Shown here piece by piece: positions 1 through 8,713 of a stretch of 64,000 nucleotides of DNA (position 1 is its first letter; each line of letters begins with the position of its first letter). The translations under genes and the position numbers were made by a program. Under the pieces are notes generated by a model. That model saw nothing but the letters and a program-made list of their open reading frames with translations. It was not told the DNA's origin and searched no databases. The DNA is taken from the NCBI RefSeq assembly GCF_016595495.1, contig NZ_JAENIM010000009.1, positions 62,001-126,000 on the forward strand, in the 5' to 3' direction. The stretch is from Persicirhabdus sediminis. Its GTDB lineage: Bacteria > Verrucomicrobiota > Verrucomicrobiia > Verrucomicrobiales > Akkermansiaceae.

Positions 1-1446
1 CTATTCCTCATCGATAAGAAGGCCATCATTGGTCGCCAAGTAAGTTCATCAACCTACGACATTTTTGAAACTGAAAACCTATCAGACCGTTCATTAATCG
101 ACTTGCTTCGCCCACTGATCACAGAGAAAGATACGCGTACTCTGGAGAGCTTCCTACAGTTGCAGTTCAATCCAAAGACCAGCTCCAAGCAGCTGATCAA
201 ATTCAATCCATTGAAGAAGATTGAGATTACCCTTAACTGGGACGGTCAAGGGTTCATCAATAAGCACCTCGGTTTCAACTTTGAGCGTATTGTTGATAAC
301 GGTGAAATCGTTGCCATTCTCGTAACTGTTACTGACGTTACCGAAACCGTAGCTCTAGAAAACCAGCTGAAGCAGGCTAACCAAGATCAAGAGCGCAAGA
401 CAGGTCTCATCCTTGATATCATTCGTTCTGATAGCCAAGAGTTAGAAATCTTCCTCGCCCAGACAGATAAAGCGCTGAATAAGATCAATGATACCCTTAA
501 GGAAGAAGGTGTCGGCGATAAAGCCACTGACGAGGTCAACAATAACAGCCACCTCATTGAGACCATTTACCGCACAGTTCACAACATTAAGGGCAACGCA
601 TCCATGCTCAAACTTAACAGCATTGTGGAAACCGCTCACCAAGTTGAAGACAAGCTCAGCATGCTGCGCAAGAAACAACATGTTACCGGCGACGAGTTCC
701 TTGGCGCCCTGGTAGAACTCGCCTACATGCGCGAGCTTCTCAATGATTACGAAGAGCTCACCCAGTCACTGCTTCGCGACTTTGTACAACCAGCACCTAG
801 CGCGTCAGCCGCCCCTCTAACTACCTCAGAAAAACTCAACAATGAGTTAGTGAAGTTCACTAACGATATTTCTGCTGAACTCGCTAAGCCAGTACAGCTG
901 CAAGCAGATCTGAATGTAGATTCATTAGGTGATAACGAGCTCGCAGTGAACAAGGACATCATCATCCAGCTGATTAGAAACTCACTAAGCCACGGCTTCG
1001 AAGATGCTGATACTCGTAAGCAGCTAGGAAAATGGGAACGTGGATCTATCTTGCTCTCAAACTCTATCGATAACAGCAGCGACAATGCACTTGGCCAGCC
1101 GGCTCACGTATTCAAATACCGTGACGATGGCGCCGGTCTTGATCCAGCTAAGCTTGCAGAATCAGCTGTTGCCAAAGGTCTCATCACAGCTGAACAAGCA
1201 GCAAGCCTGAAAGACAATGAAACTATCAGCCTGATCTTCCAGCCAGGTTTCTCCACTGCCTCATCCGCAGACCAACATGCTGGTAGAGGTGTTGGTATGG
1301 ACATCATTAGAAACCATATCGTGAAGCAACTCGGCGGCAAACTGCGCATGAGCTACAAAACTGGCCAGTACCTAGAACTCAGCTGGTATTACCCTGTAGC
1401 AAAAAATAGCCCGTCAGTGCCTGCTCCGCAAATGGCTCAAGCATAA
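1..1446 (+). CDS. PAS-Hpt-CheA-type sensor histidine kinase (5' end outside window)
   Basis: The frame is open from base 1, so the gene begins upstream and only its C-terminal part is seen. A PAS-like fold is followed by the usual PAS exit segment ending near base 350 (VTDVTETVALENQL) and a short coiled coil. An Hpt domain follows, with phosphoacceptor His at 580-582 in the motif HNIKGNA. The ATPase domain has the N box (IRNSLSHGFE, around 980), the DDGAGL box (around 1125) and the CheA-like G2 box GRGVGMDI (around 1290). The order Hpt then ATPase is that of CheA, but no CheW-like P5 domain follows: the protein stops about 50 residues after the G2 box. It heads a cluster with a receiver protein and a CheX phosphatase, so it probably phosphorylates the next gene's product. 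No receptor or CheW is in view. Confidence 0.85.
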   Translation, partial: LFLIDKKAIIGRQVSSSTYDIFETENLSDRSLIDLLRPLITEKDTRTLESFLQLQFNPKTSSKQLIKFNPLKKIEITLNWDGQGFINKHLGFNFERIVDNGEIVAILVTVTDVTETVALENQLKQANQDQERKTGLILDIIRSDSQELEIFLAQTDKALNKINDTLKEEGVGDKATDEVNNNSHLIETIYRTVHNIKGNASMLKLNSIVETAHQVEDKLSMLRKKQHVTGDEFLGALVELAYMRELLNDYEELTQSLLRDFVQPAPSASAAPLTTSEKLNNELVKFTNDISAELAKPVQLQADLNVDSLGDNELAVNKDIIIQLIRNSLSHGFEDADTRKQLGKWERGSILLSNSIDNSSDNALGQPAHVFKYRDDGAGLDPAKLAESAVAKGLITAEQAASLKDNETISLIFQPGFSTASSADQHAGRGVGMDIIRNHIVKQLGGKLRMSYKTGQYLELSWYYPVAKNSPSVPAPQMAQA

Positions 1447-1471
1447 TTTAACCTCCAACTAACAAACTATC

Positions 1472-2047
1472 ATGAAACTGCTTATTGTAGATGACTCCGC
1501 GATGATTCGCAGAGCTATTGCCTCAGCCTACCAAGGGACAACATTCACGGACATTCAAACCGCATCTGACGGATTACTAGCTGTTACTATCTTCAAGACC
1601 TTCCTGCCTGACGTTGTCACGCTGGATATCACCATGCCTCACATGGATGGTTTAGCTGCGCTCACACAGATGCTTGAAATCAAACCAAATACTAATGTGT
1701 TGGTGATTTCAGCCCTAGCAGATCACCACACCGCCATTGAGTCCCTCTCCAGAGGTGCCAATCAGTTTATTTGTAAACCGTTCACACCTGAAGACCTCAA
1801 AGAGGCCCTAGACGACCTCACCTTGGGATCTCCAAATAAGCTGAATAACTCAACCAGCCGCCAAGAAGAACAAAGCATCAAGCTACAAACTTCTGCGATC
1901 CTAGAAAAAAAAATGCCAACGCCACCCGAGGGACTAACTGATAGCGCAACTCCAAAAGCCGACGATTACCCGTCTGGTTATGTTACTCCACCAAATGTGA
2001 AACCACAGGTTAGTCTCACAGAACACGAAAAATCAGTTAAACCCTAA
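1472..2047 (+). CDS. CheY-like response regulator with disordered tail
   Basis: A receiver domain fills residues 1-120: acidic pair D7/D8, phosphoacceptor D52 in LDITMPHMDG, conserved S80 and K102 followed by Pro. About 70 residues of Pro/Ser/Lys-rich, apparently disordered sequence follow, with no DNA-binding or enzymatic domain. It is therefore a single-domain signalling receiver with a tail. It lies 25 bases after the CheA-type kinase and 20 bases before the CheX gene, so kinase, receiver and phosphatase form one cassette. The output partner is not visible; the tail may bind it. Confidence 0.88.
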   Translation: MKLLIVDDSAMIRRAIASAYQGTTFTDIQTASDGLLAVTIFKTFLPDVVTLDITMPHMDGLAALTQMLEIKPNTNVLVISALADHHTAIESLSRGANQFICKPFTPEDLKEALDDLTLGSPNKLNNSTSRQEEQSIKLQTSAILEKKMPTPPEGLTDSATPKADDYPSGYVTPPNVKPQVSLTEHEKSVKP

Positions 2048-2067
2048 TACCCAAATATCAGTATAAT

Positions 2068-2601
2068 ATGAGCGAAAACGATAATAATGTTGGCAAGATC
2101 GATGAAGATATTGTCCGCTTTTTCATCTGGGCTGTGTGGAATTTTTTCCAAAAGCAGTCGCCGATAGAGCCAACGGTTGATCCACCTTACCTGTTTGATC
2201 GTTTCAAGCACGACGAGTATACAGGCATCATTGGGGTATCCGGCTCTCAGAAGGGCGCTGTTTACTTCACCATGGGGAAAGACATGCTAGATCATATTAT
2301 TAATACCAACTACGGTAAAAATATTGATCCTAACACGACCGAAGAGGATCGCGAACACCTACGTACCGACTTTGCTGGTGAAATGGCTAACACAGTTTCA
2401 GGTAACGTCAGAAACTATCTTGGGGAAGATTTCCTAATTAGTGTTCCTGTTGTAGTGAAAGCAGGCAAGACACCTCTCATCCTACCCAATAAAGTGACAG
2501 GTATTGTATTCCCAATCGAATGGGACGGTCACCGCAGCCACCTCGTCGTTGCCTTAGAAAACAGCCAACTGCCAGATAATGATGAGTTCATTATGAGCTA
2601 A
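2068..2601 (+). CDS. CheX-type phosphatase domain protein
   Basis: 177 residues matching the CheX branch of the CheC/CheX/FliY phosphatases. The family's catalytic ExxN signature is visible at E105-M-A-N108 in GEMANTVSGN. Family members remove phosphate from CheY-like receivers, and the gene directly follows a receiver gene, so it probably resets that protein. Only one ExxN motif is present, as in CheX; CheC has two. An extra ~30 residues precede the core. The start at 2068 gives a compact operon and has no Shine-Dalgarno. Confidence 0.82.
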   Translation: MSENDNNVGKIDEDIVRFFIWAVWNFFQKQSPIEPTVDPPYLFDRFKHDEYTGIIGVSGSQKGAVYFTMGKDMLDHIINTNYGKNIDPNTTEEDREHLRTDFAGEMANTVSGNVRNYLGEDFLISVPVVVKAGKTPLILPNKVTGIVFPIEWDGHRSHLVVALENSQLPDNDEFIMS

Positions 2602-2639
2602 ATAAGCATAAACCTCACCCCCAAACCTAAAATCAAACA

Positions 2640-3212
2640 ATGAATGACTCCGATCTACCAGTAATTTTCAAACGCTACCAAACAGCTGTAGACCTCGAGA
2701 ATGGAAATCATCAACTACCTCCCATCATTTGGAAGGTACTGAAGCTGTTGGCCCAACCAATGGACAGATTTTGTCTGTCCAAAAAGCTATCCACAAGTTC
2801 CTCGGAAACACTTGAATTGATCGAGTTTGCTCTGAAAAACGAACTGATCGAAGTCATCGAGGCCAATACAGTTAGCTACGAAGAATACCTGAGCACATAC
2901 TCACAGGCATCCCTGCCAGCTGCTGTGGATTACAATATCGAAGAACCATTTGTTATCTTGCCGTCAGAGAATACTCCTAACGCATCGAACAATCAACCAG
3001 CCGCTAAACAAAATGGCTCAGTGCAATGCGCATCTATCGCTAGTGCGGCTGGTCACGTTAGCCAAGACATCGACCTAGATTCAGGCAATGACCTGCCAAC
3101 AATCAAACAAGTCAGTCTTGCGGACCTACGTGATGATGACTCTGTGATCGTTAGCAATAATGACCATGACGCAGCCAAAGATCAGGCGGTCACATTAGAG
3201 ATCGCCACCTAG
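2640..3212 (+). CDS. Unknown protein, last gene of the kinase/receiver/CheX cluster
   Basis: 190 residues not recognised as a known family. Residues 1-85 look alpha-helical and could form a small winged-helix-like unit (PPIIWKVLKLLAQPMDRF, then SSSETLELIEFALKNELIEVI); this is a guess from the helix pattern. Residues 110-190 are rich in Asn, Asp, Ser and Ala and look disordered. It lies 38 bases after the CheX gene and just before a strong terminator, so it is probably transcribed with the phosphorelay and may be its output or scaffold. Confidence 0.7.
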   Translation: MNDSDLPVIFKRYQTAVDLENGNHQLPPIIWKVLKLLAQPMDRFCLSKKLSTSSSETLELIEFALKNELIEVIEANTVSYEEYLSTYSQASLPAAVDYNIEEPFVILPSENTPNASNNQPAAKQNGSVQCASIASAAGHVSQDIDLDSGNDLPTIKQVSLADLRDDDSVIVSNNDHDAAKDQAVTLEIAT

Positions 3213-3257
3213 CGGGTTTTCCTAATAATTGCGAGATGACTTGTCTCGCCTAAATAA

Positions 3258-3291
3258 AATTGGCTGCACAGAGTGATCTGTGCAGCCAATT
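3258..3291. terminator. Bidirectional intrinsic terminator
   Basis: A perfect 14-bp stem (AATTGGCTGCACAG and its complement) with a 6-base loop lies between convergent genes ending at 3212 and 3323. A weaker hairpin (GCGAGA...TCTCGC) lies just before it at 3231-3249. The A/T-rich flanks could serve both directions. Confidence 0.8.
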
Positions 3292-3322
3292 CGTTTAAAC
3301 TAATCGCTAAATTGCCTTTAGC

Positions 3323-3769
3323 TTAACGAAGCGCTAAGGCACCTTGAGTCTGAGCAATGCGAATATCGAGCTGGCTCACTGAATCTAATTTCTCAACTTC
3401 GAGAATAGCTGGATGGAAGCCAGCTAGAGAAAGGTCGGTATTATTTTCCAAGATTTCAGCCAGAGCATCCTGCTGCACTTCACCGTCAACAGTGATAGCC
3501 TCCAGTTGCTCAGGAGTCAGCTGGGCGGTTCGCCCCTTAGGCAAATAAATCGCCCCTGTGCTGAAATCCACAGCAAAAGCAACAACGCCTGGAATGAAAA
3601 AGAACAATAGTCCTACGGCGTCGAGAGCGACGACGGCAGGATCCAGCTGACCAGATTTCTGGCCTCGGCGTTCTGGGTGAATAATAGTACCGCAGGAAAC
3701 CGCTTGGAGTGCGACTGCAGCTGTGAGAATGGGGGCCAGATGACGGGTCAATCGGCTTTGGTTTAACAT
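3323..3769 (-). CDS. YceK-like small lipoprotein
   Basis: 148 residues. The N-terminus has a signal-like hydrophobic run ending in AVSCGT, with Cys26 as the probable lipidation site (not a perfect lipobox). The following block, with HPERRGQ, DPAVVALDAVGLLFFFIPGVVAFAVD and GAIYLP, is the conserved core of YceK/DUF1375-like lipoproteins found widely in marine proteobacteria. The C-terminal ~60 residues vary and look helical. Function is unknown; it is probably anchored to the cell envelope. It stands alone between the terminator at 3258-3291 and the antiporter gene. Confidence 0.7.
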   Translation of the reverse strand: MLNQSRLTRHLAPILTAAVALQAVSCGTIIHPERRGQKSGQLDPAVVALDAVGLLFFFIPGVVAFAVDFSTGAIYLPKGRTAQLTPEQLEAITVDGEVQQDALAEILENNTDLSLAGFHPAILEVEKLDSVSQLDIRIAQTQGALALR

Positions 3770-3846
3770 AACGTAGCCTATACACCAGAGCCCCCAGCTG
3801 ATGACAAGGCCTTATCAATCATTTAAAACCAACGATTTACACAAAC

Positions 3847-4815
3847 CTAACGTTGCACCACATATATGCAGTAAGCCAGATAGCCAGCTAACAAAAATGC
3901 CCCCTCCAGACGAGACAAATGGCGGCGTGTCACCATAAACGGTAAAATCAACACACTAACGCCGACCATCGTAGCCATATCCGCCCAGTTGATTTCGTGA
4001 GCCTTAATGGCACTGATAGAACCTGTGATGCCAACTACTGCCAATAAGTTGAAAATACATGAACCAATCGCGTTACCCGTGATCAGATCACCTTGGTTGC
4101 GAATGGATGCGACAACGGAAGTTGCCAGCTCAGGTAACGAAGTACCAAAAGCGATCATCGTGAGAGCAATCACAGAAGCTGGCACACCTAATACGATGGC
4201 AATCTTCTGGCCGTTTTCAACCAATAAGTTAGCGCCAAAAACCAGCGCAACGAGCCCCATGACAATGAAAATAACATTACGTTTAAGGCGCCCCTTTTCA
4301 CCAGCATGTTTTACAGCCTCAGCCAGCTCGTCAATATCCTCAGTATCCGAACTCTCAGGCTCGTGTCTAGCAAAGTAGATGCTAGCAACTACATAAATAA
4401 CAATCATGGCCGCTAGGATAAAACCTTCCCAACGCTGAAGCACACCATCCCACAGCATCGCCGCAAAAATCAAACTACTAACAATAAGGATAGGCATCTC
4501 ACGGCGGATGATTTGTAACTTAATCGTGATTGGTTTGATCAAGGCGCCCACGCCAAGTATCAGCGCAATGTTACAAATGTTGGAGCCAATCACATTGCCT
4601 AGTGCCATATCTGGCTGGCCAGCTCGGTTAGCATTTACGCTTACTAATAACTCAGGAGCACTAGTACCAAAGGCCACAACAGTAAGGCCTACTACCAGAG
4701 GTGAAATCCCTAACCTTAAGGCAATTTCTGAGCTACCGGCGACTAACCACTCAGCTCCGTAGTAAAGCAAGGCCAAGCCGACGATTAAAAGCAATACGCT
4801 AACGAACATTTCCAT
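3847..4815 (-). CDS. Calcium/sodium antiporter (CaCA family, YrbG-like)
   Basis: About 322 residues with ten predicted membrane helices in two related halves. Each half carries the alpha-repeat signature: VAFGTSAPELLVSV near residue 55 and IAFGTSLPELATSVVA near residue 225, whose Glu residues bind Ca2+ in this family. A charged cytoplasmic loop (about residues 150-180) joins the halves. Inner-membrane exchange of Ca2+ for Na+ (or K+) is the family role. An upstream in-frame ATG at 4836 exists, but the start at 4815 puts the first helix near the N-terminus as in homologues. Confidence 0.88.
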   Translation of the reverse strand: MEMFVSVLLLIVGLALLYYGAEWLVAGSSEIALRLGISPLVVGLTVVAFGTSAPELLVSVNANRAGQPDMALGNVIGSNICNIALILGVGALIKPITIKLQIIRREMPILIVSSLIFAAMLWDGVLQRWEGFILAAMIVIYVVASIYFARHEPESSDTEDIDELAEAVKHAGEKGRLKRNVIFIVMGLVALVFGANLLVENGQKIAIVLGVPASVIALTMIAFGTSLPELATSVVASIRNQGDLITGNAIGSCIFNLLAVVGITGSISAIKAHEINWADMATMVGVSVLILPFMVTRRHLSRLEGAFLLAGYLAYCIYVVQR

Positions 4816-5189
4816 AACGCAAACTGCACTTGGCAAGCCGGAAAAGTAAAGCGAGATCTCGGCGATTCTGGCCCATTTGGACCAGTCAGATCCTTGCTAT
4901 CTTTGTGCAAATCTTATGTGTGCATATTTTGCGGATTTTCTAATTCAATTCCTTTACTCTTGTTCCTCCCAGCAACACCAACTAAAACGCCACACAAGCC
5001 TAAACCCTGAAGGATAGACAGTTACACCAACAACCCATTGATAGAGTCAAATTTAAACCGATGCAATTACGCATATTTTGCTCTAAAATCGCGCAAAATG
5101 CGCACGACTCACAGTAAGAAATGCACAGCACGAAATTGACATTTAATCTATAAATTTTTAGACAAATCCAGCAACCCGCTGCTCACCCT
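4816..5189. promoter_or_regulatory. Divergent promoter region upstream of the cbb3 oxidase locus
   Basis: 374 bases without a gene, between the antiporter (leftward) and the ccoS-like gene (rightward). The 11-mer GCATATTTTGC occurs twice (4922-4932 and 5071-5081), and a palindrome GCGCA-AAA-TGCGC lies at 5091-5103. Such repeats fit a regulator site, but none matches a known consensus. A TTGACA hexamer at 5136-5141 lacks a well-spaced -10. No clean FNR box (TTGAT-N4-ATCAA) was found. Confidence 0.4.
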
Positions 5190-5357
5190 ATGCTCGTCCT
5201 CGCCCTAACTATTTTAATCAGCACTCTGCTTGCAGGCATATTTGTCGCCTGCTTTTTCATGGAGTGGAAAAACGTGCGCGAGAGAAGTATCGAGCAAGAT
5301 TCCTTGCTCCCCTTGGACGACGACACCCCACCAGCATCACCCATTTCTAGAAAATAA
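5190..5357 (+). CDS. ccoS: CcoS-like cbb3 oxidase assembly protein (small ORF)
   Basis: 55 residues. The N-terminal half is one membrane helix (about residues 3-23); then come a short basic stretch and an acidic segment with three Asp in a row (PLDDDTPP). This layout, a helix followed by a short tail ending in a DDD-like cluster, is that of CcoS/FixS, which is needed for cofactor insertion into cbb3 oxidase. It ends 3 bases before the CcoNO start, so it is translated from the same message. It usually lies next to ccoI downstream; here it leads the operon. No CcoI copper ATPase is in the window. The assignment rests on layout and position, not on a long motif. Confidence 0.68.
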   Translation: MLVLALTILISTLLAGIFVACFFMEWKNVRERSIEQDSLLPLDDDTPPASPISRK

Positions 5358-5360
5358 ACT

Positions 5361-7823
5361 ATGAAGACACAAACCGGTAATACCGTAACCATTGAGTACG
5401 ACGATTCCATCGTGCGGCTATTCCTACTCGCTTCTCTAATCACCTCTGTGGTGGCTATGTTAGTAGGCGTGATTATTTCATCTCAGCTGCATACCTGGCA
5501 GATGAATGGATTGGGCACAGCTGGACTAGAATGGATCACTTTTGGTCGCTTGCGCCCACTTCACACAAATGCTGCCATCTTTGCCTTTGTTGGTAATATG
5601 ATGTTTGCTGGTGTGTATTATTCCACCCAGCGCTTGTGCAAAGCCCGTATGGCTAACGATGTGCTTTCGCGGATTAACTTCTGGGGCTGGCAGACCGTCA
5701 TTCTCGGTGCCATTATCACACTCCCTCTCGGTCTAACTCGTGGCAAAGAATACGCTGAGCTGATTTGGCCTATCAACATCCTCGTGGTTTTGGTTTGGGT
5801 TGTATTTGCCGTCAACTTCTTCTGGACACTTCATAAACGAAATGAACCGCACCTCTATGTGGCGCTGTGGTTCTACATCGCTACCATTATTACCGTGGCG
5901 ATGCTTTACATCGTTAACCACCTATCACTCCCTACCAGCCTAACTCACTCCTACCCAATCTTTGGCGGGGTACAAGATGCGCTAGTTCAATGGTGGTATG
6001 GTCACAACGCCGTGGCCTTCTTCCTAACGACGCCGATCCTCGGCATCATGTACTATTTCATGCCTAAGGCAGCTGGACGTCCAGTCTACTCCTACCGTCT
6101 TTCTATCATCCACTTCTGGGCGCTAGTATTTATCTACATCTGGGCAGGTCCTCACCACCTTCTCAACACAGCTCTGCCACAGTGGTTGCAGATGCTCGGC
6201 ATGCTTTTCTCACTCATGCTTTGGGCTCCATCATGGGGCGGCATGCTCAACGGCCTGCTCACTCTGCGCGGTGCCTGGGACAAACTACGTACCGACCCGG
6301 TCATTAAGTTCTTTGCCGCAGGTGTTACCTTCTACGGCATGGCGACATTCGAAGGCCCGCTGATGGCTATCAGAAGCGTTAACGAAATCTCACACTATAC
6401 TGACTGGACAATTGGACACGTTCACTCAGGTACACTCGGCTGGAACGGATTCATGGCTGCCGGCATGTTCTACTGGATGGCTCCGCGCCTCTGGGGCAAA
6501 AAAGACGGCTCTCCTAGCAAACTGTGGAGCACAGCCATGGCCAATACTCACTTCTGGCTCGGCACCGTAGGCATCCTACTTTACATCGGCTCAATGTGGG
6601 CATCTGGTATTCTCCAGGCTCTCATGCTCAGCGCGACTAACGAAGCTGGCACACAGCTGAAATACACTGATTTCCTCGAAACCGTGCAGTCCATTCTACC
6701 AATGCTGTGGTTCCGTACAGCTGGCGGCCTGCTCTACCTAACTGGATTCATTCTCTGCGCCATCAACATCTTCATGACCATCAAAAATGGTAAAGCTGTG
6801 AATGGCACCAAAGAAGTGGTGCTTCCTGAAGCTGACGAGATGGATACTAAAGCTGGCTGGAAAGCTGTCTTCCGTAACGACCCAGTTACTTATTCATTCT
6901 GGGTGATCGTATTCCTAACTCTATGGATCTTCTTACCATCCTACGCTGACGTAGCCGCTCTCGCGATCGCACTTGGCCTCGCAGCTCAGGCATGCTGGTT
7001 ATTTAAAAAGCGTCACCAAGAGTGGAGCAACCTCTACGAAACTCTGGAGAAAAACTGGGTTCCATTCACCCTGCTCGTTGTTGTTGCAGCTGGTCTTGGA
7101 GGGGCGATTCAGATCATCCCAACAGTGCTTGCTAACAAAGGCGCTACCGTAGAAGAGCGTGTGCAGAAACTATACACACCTCTGGAGCTAGCTGGTCGTG
7201 ATATCTACATCACGGAAGGTTGTTATAACTGTCACTCACAAATGATTCGTACGCTGGAGACAGACGTGCGCCGCTACGGTGACTGGAGCCGCATTGGTGA
7301 ATCTATCTACAACCACCCATTCCAGTGGGGATCTAAGCGTACTGGTCCAGATCTCGCTCGTGAAGGTGGCCTACGTCCTGACAAATGGCACTACGATCAC
7401 ATGTTAGATCCACGTGCAATTTCCGAAGGATCTATCATGCCAGCATACCCATGGTTGCTTAAAAAGGAGACTGACATCGACGCACTTCCTAGCAAAATCG
7501 GTGCTCTAAGAGACTTAGGTGTTCCATACCCAGCTCTTAACAAACACGAAATCCTTGATAGCGCTCAGCACCAAGCACTGAAGATCGCTAAAGGTCTCGT
7601 AGCAAGCAACATCACCCTTCCTGAGGACCTAGACGAGTCATTCACAGCTGGATCTATCAGCGAGAACGAACTCGTTCAAAAACTCGCCCAGCGTGAAATC
7701 ATTGCGCTGATCGCTTACTTGCAGAAAATCGGTGCGCACATCGACCTCGAAGTCGACGAATCAGCTGCTCCGAAATTGCTTAACCCTGACACCAAGCAGC
7801 AACCACGTGTAGCTAACCAATAG
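5361..7823 (+). CDS. ccoNO: cbb3-type cytochrome c oxidase, fused CcoN-CcoO subunits
   Basis: 820 residues carrying both catalytic subunit I and the cytochrome c subunit. Residues 1-480 are CcoN, with many membrane helices and the heme/CuB ligands in WWYGHNAV, AGPHHLLNT and IGHVHSGTLGW. After extra helices (about 500-595) comes CcoO, with heme-binding C621-x-x-C624-H625 in CYNCHSQM and the axial Met near 693 in GSIMPAYPW. It reduces O2 to water with electrons from cytochrome c and pumps protons in the inner membrane. N and O are separate genes in proteobacteria; fusion is known from Bacteroidota. The junction is continuous in frame with no stop, so the fusion is real. Confidence 0.95.
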   Translation: MKTQTGNTVTIEYDDSIVRLFLLASLITSVVAMLVGVIISSQLHTWQMNGLGTAGLEWITFGRLRPLHTNAAIFAFVGNMMFAGVYYSTQRLCKARMANDVLSRINFWGWQTVILGAIITLPLGLTRGKEYAELIWPINILVVLVWVVFAVNFFWTLHKRNEPHLYVALWFYIATIITVAMLYIVNHLSLPTSLTHSYPIFGGVQDALVQWWYGHNAVAFFLTTPILGIMYYFMPKAAGRPVYSYRLSIIHFWALVFIYIWAGPHHLLNTALPQWLQMLGMLFSLMLWAPSWGGMLNGLLTLRGAWDKLRTDPVIKFFAAGVTFYGMATFEGPLMAIRSVNEISHYTDWTIGHVHSGTLGWNGFMAAGMFYWMAPRLWGKKDGSPSKLWSTAMANTHFWLGTVGILLYIGSMWASGILQALMLSATNEAGTQLKYTDFLETVQSILPMLWFRTAGGLLYLTGFILCAINIFMTIKNGKAVNGTKEVVLPEADEMDTKAGWKAVFRNDPVTYSFWVIVFLTLWIFLPSYADVAALAIALGLAAQACWLFKKRHQEWSNLYETLEKNWVPFTLLVVVAAGLGGAIQIIPTVLANKGATVEERVQKLYTPLELAGRDIYITEGCYNCHSQMIRTLETDVRRYGDWSRIGESIYNHPFQWGSKRTGPDLAREGGLRPDKWHYDHMLDPRAISEGSIMPAYPWLLKKETDIDALPSKIGALRDLGVPYPALNKHEILDSAQHQALKIAKGLVASNITLPEDLDESFTAGSISENELVQKLAQREIIALIAYLQKIGAHIDLEVDESAAPKLLNPDTKQQPRVANQ

Positions 7824-7837
7824 AACCAACAACGACT

Positions 7838-8020
7838 ATGTTCAAAAGAATCATCATCGAAGATTGGAATCAGATCGGAGGACTCATCTCCTTCATCCTG
7901 ACATTTGGCATCTTTGCCAGCATCATGCTGCGCGCTTGGAGAATGAAACCTAGCGAAGCCGAGCACATGGCCTCACTCGCCCTAGAAGAAGACCTCAAAC
8001 AAAAAGAATCTAACCAGTAG
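7838..8020 (+). CDS. ccoQ: CcoQ-like small subunit of cbb3 oxidase
   Basis: 60 residues with one membrane helix (about residues 13-33, LISFILTFGIFASIMLRAW) and an acidic C-terminal tail. Size, topology and position between the catalytic subunits and CcoP match CcoQ, a single-helix subunit that stabilises the complex. It starts 14 bases after CcoNO and ends 4 bases before CcoP. Confidence 0.8.
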   Translation: MFKRIIIEDWNQIGGLISFILTFGIFASIMLRAWRMKPSEAEHMASLALEEDLKQKESNQ

Positions 8021-8024
8021 ACCC

Positions 8025-8600
8025 ATGACTGATCCACGTACAAACAAAGACATCAATAAAGGTCCAGTTCTGCGCGAGCATACATTCGACGGCATTGAAG
8101 AGTACGACCAGAAATTACCTAACTGGTGGTTATTCACCTTCTACATCGCCATCGTTCTCTACATCGTCTACTGGCTGCTGATGTACAGCACAGGGCTCAT
8201 CAAACCTGATTCTCAGGTCATTGATGAGCACATGGCTAAAATTGAGCAGGTGCAAAAAGCCGAACTCGAAGCCATGTTAGCTAACCTTGATGACCAAACA
8301 CTCATCACCTGGAGCCAAAATGGCGGCATCCTAGCTGAAGGCGAAGAGATCTACAAAGCTAACTGCCTCGCCTGCCACGGAGCAGGCTTGGAAGGTGGCA
8401 TCGGTCGCCCACTCAATGCTGACAAACTCCACTACGGTAATAAACCTATGGAGCTTTTCAACATCGTGCTCAACGGTTCACCGGCTGACGCAGTTGGCTA
8501 TAATGGCCAAAAAATGCAGGCATGGAAGCAGCTTGGCCCAGACAAGGTCGCCAAGGTCGTTGCTTTCGTAGCTAGCAAAAACGACAATATCAAAGAGTAA
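8025..8600 (+). CDS. ccoP: CcoP cytochrome c subunit with a single heme site
   Basis: 191 residues. The CcoP N-terminal region is present (HTFDGIEEYDQKLPNWW, then a helix at about 36-56). One cytochrome c domain follows with C114-x-x-C117-H118 in NCLACHG and a probable axial Met in YNGQKMQAW. CcoP of proteobacteria has two CXXCH motifs and about 290 residues; here one domain is missing and no second motif exists. It passes electrons from soluble cytochrome c to CcoO. A strong hairpin follows at 8614-8645. Confidence 0.92.
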   Translation: MTDPRTNKDINKGPVLREHTFDGIEEYDQKLPNWWLFTFYIAIVLYIVYWLLMYSTGLIKPDSQVIDEHMAKIEQVQKAELEAMLANLDDQTLITWSQNGGILAEGEEIYKANCLACHGAGLEGGIGRPLNADKLHYGNKPMELFNIVLNGSPADAVGYNGQKMQAWKQLGPDKVAKVVAFVASKNDNIKE

Positions 8601-8613
8601 ATTACTCTCTATC

Positions 8614-8645
8614 AAGCTGGGCTGAACGCTCCCTCAGCCCAGCTT
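8614..8645 (+). terminator. Hairpin between ccoP and ccoG
   Basis: A perfect 12-bp stem (AAGCTGGGCTGA and its complement) with an 8-base loop. No T run follows, so it may be a weak terminator or a 3'-end stabiliser that lowers expression of the assembly genes relative to the structural genes. Confidence 0.55.
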
Positions 8646-8713
8646 ATCTCCCCCGCCCCTATCACCCTAGCTTAGCCTAGCAGCTAAGTTAATTTCTCCA
8701 AAACAGACACATC

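Noticed and set aside
5136-5149. FNR-like box (TTGACATTTAATCT) before the oxidase operon
   Set aside because: The right half does not fit ATCAA, so symmetry fails.
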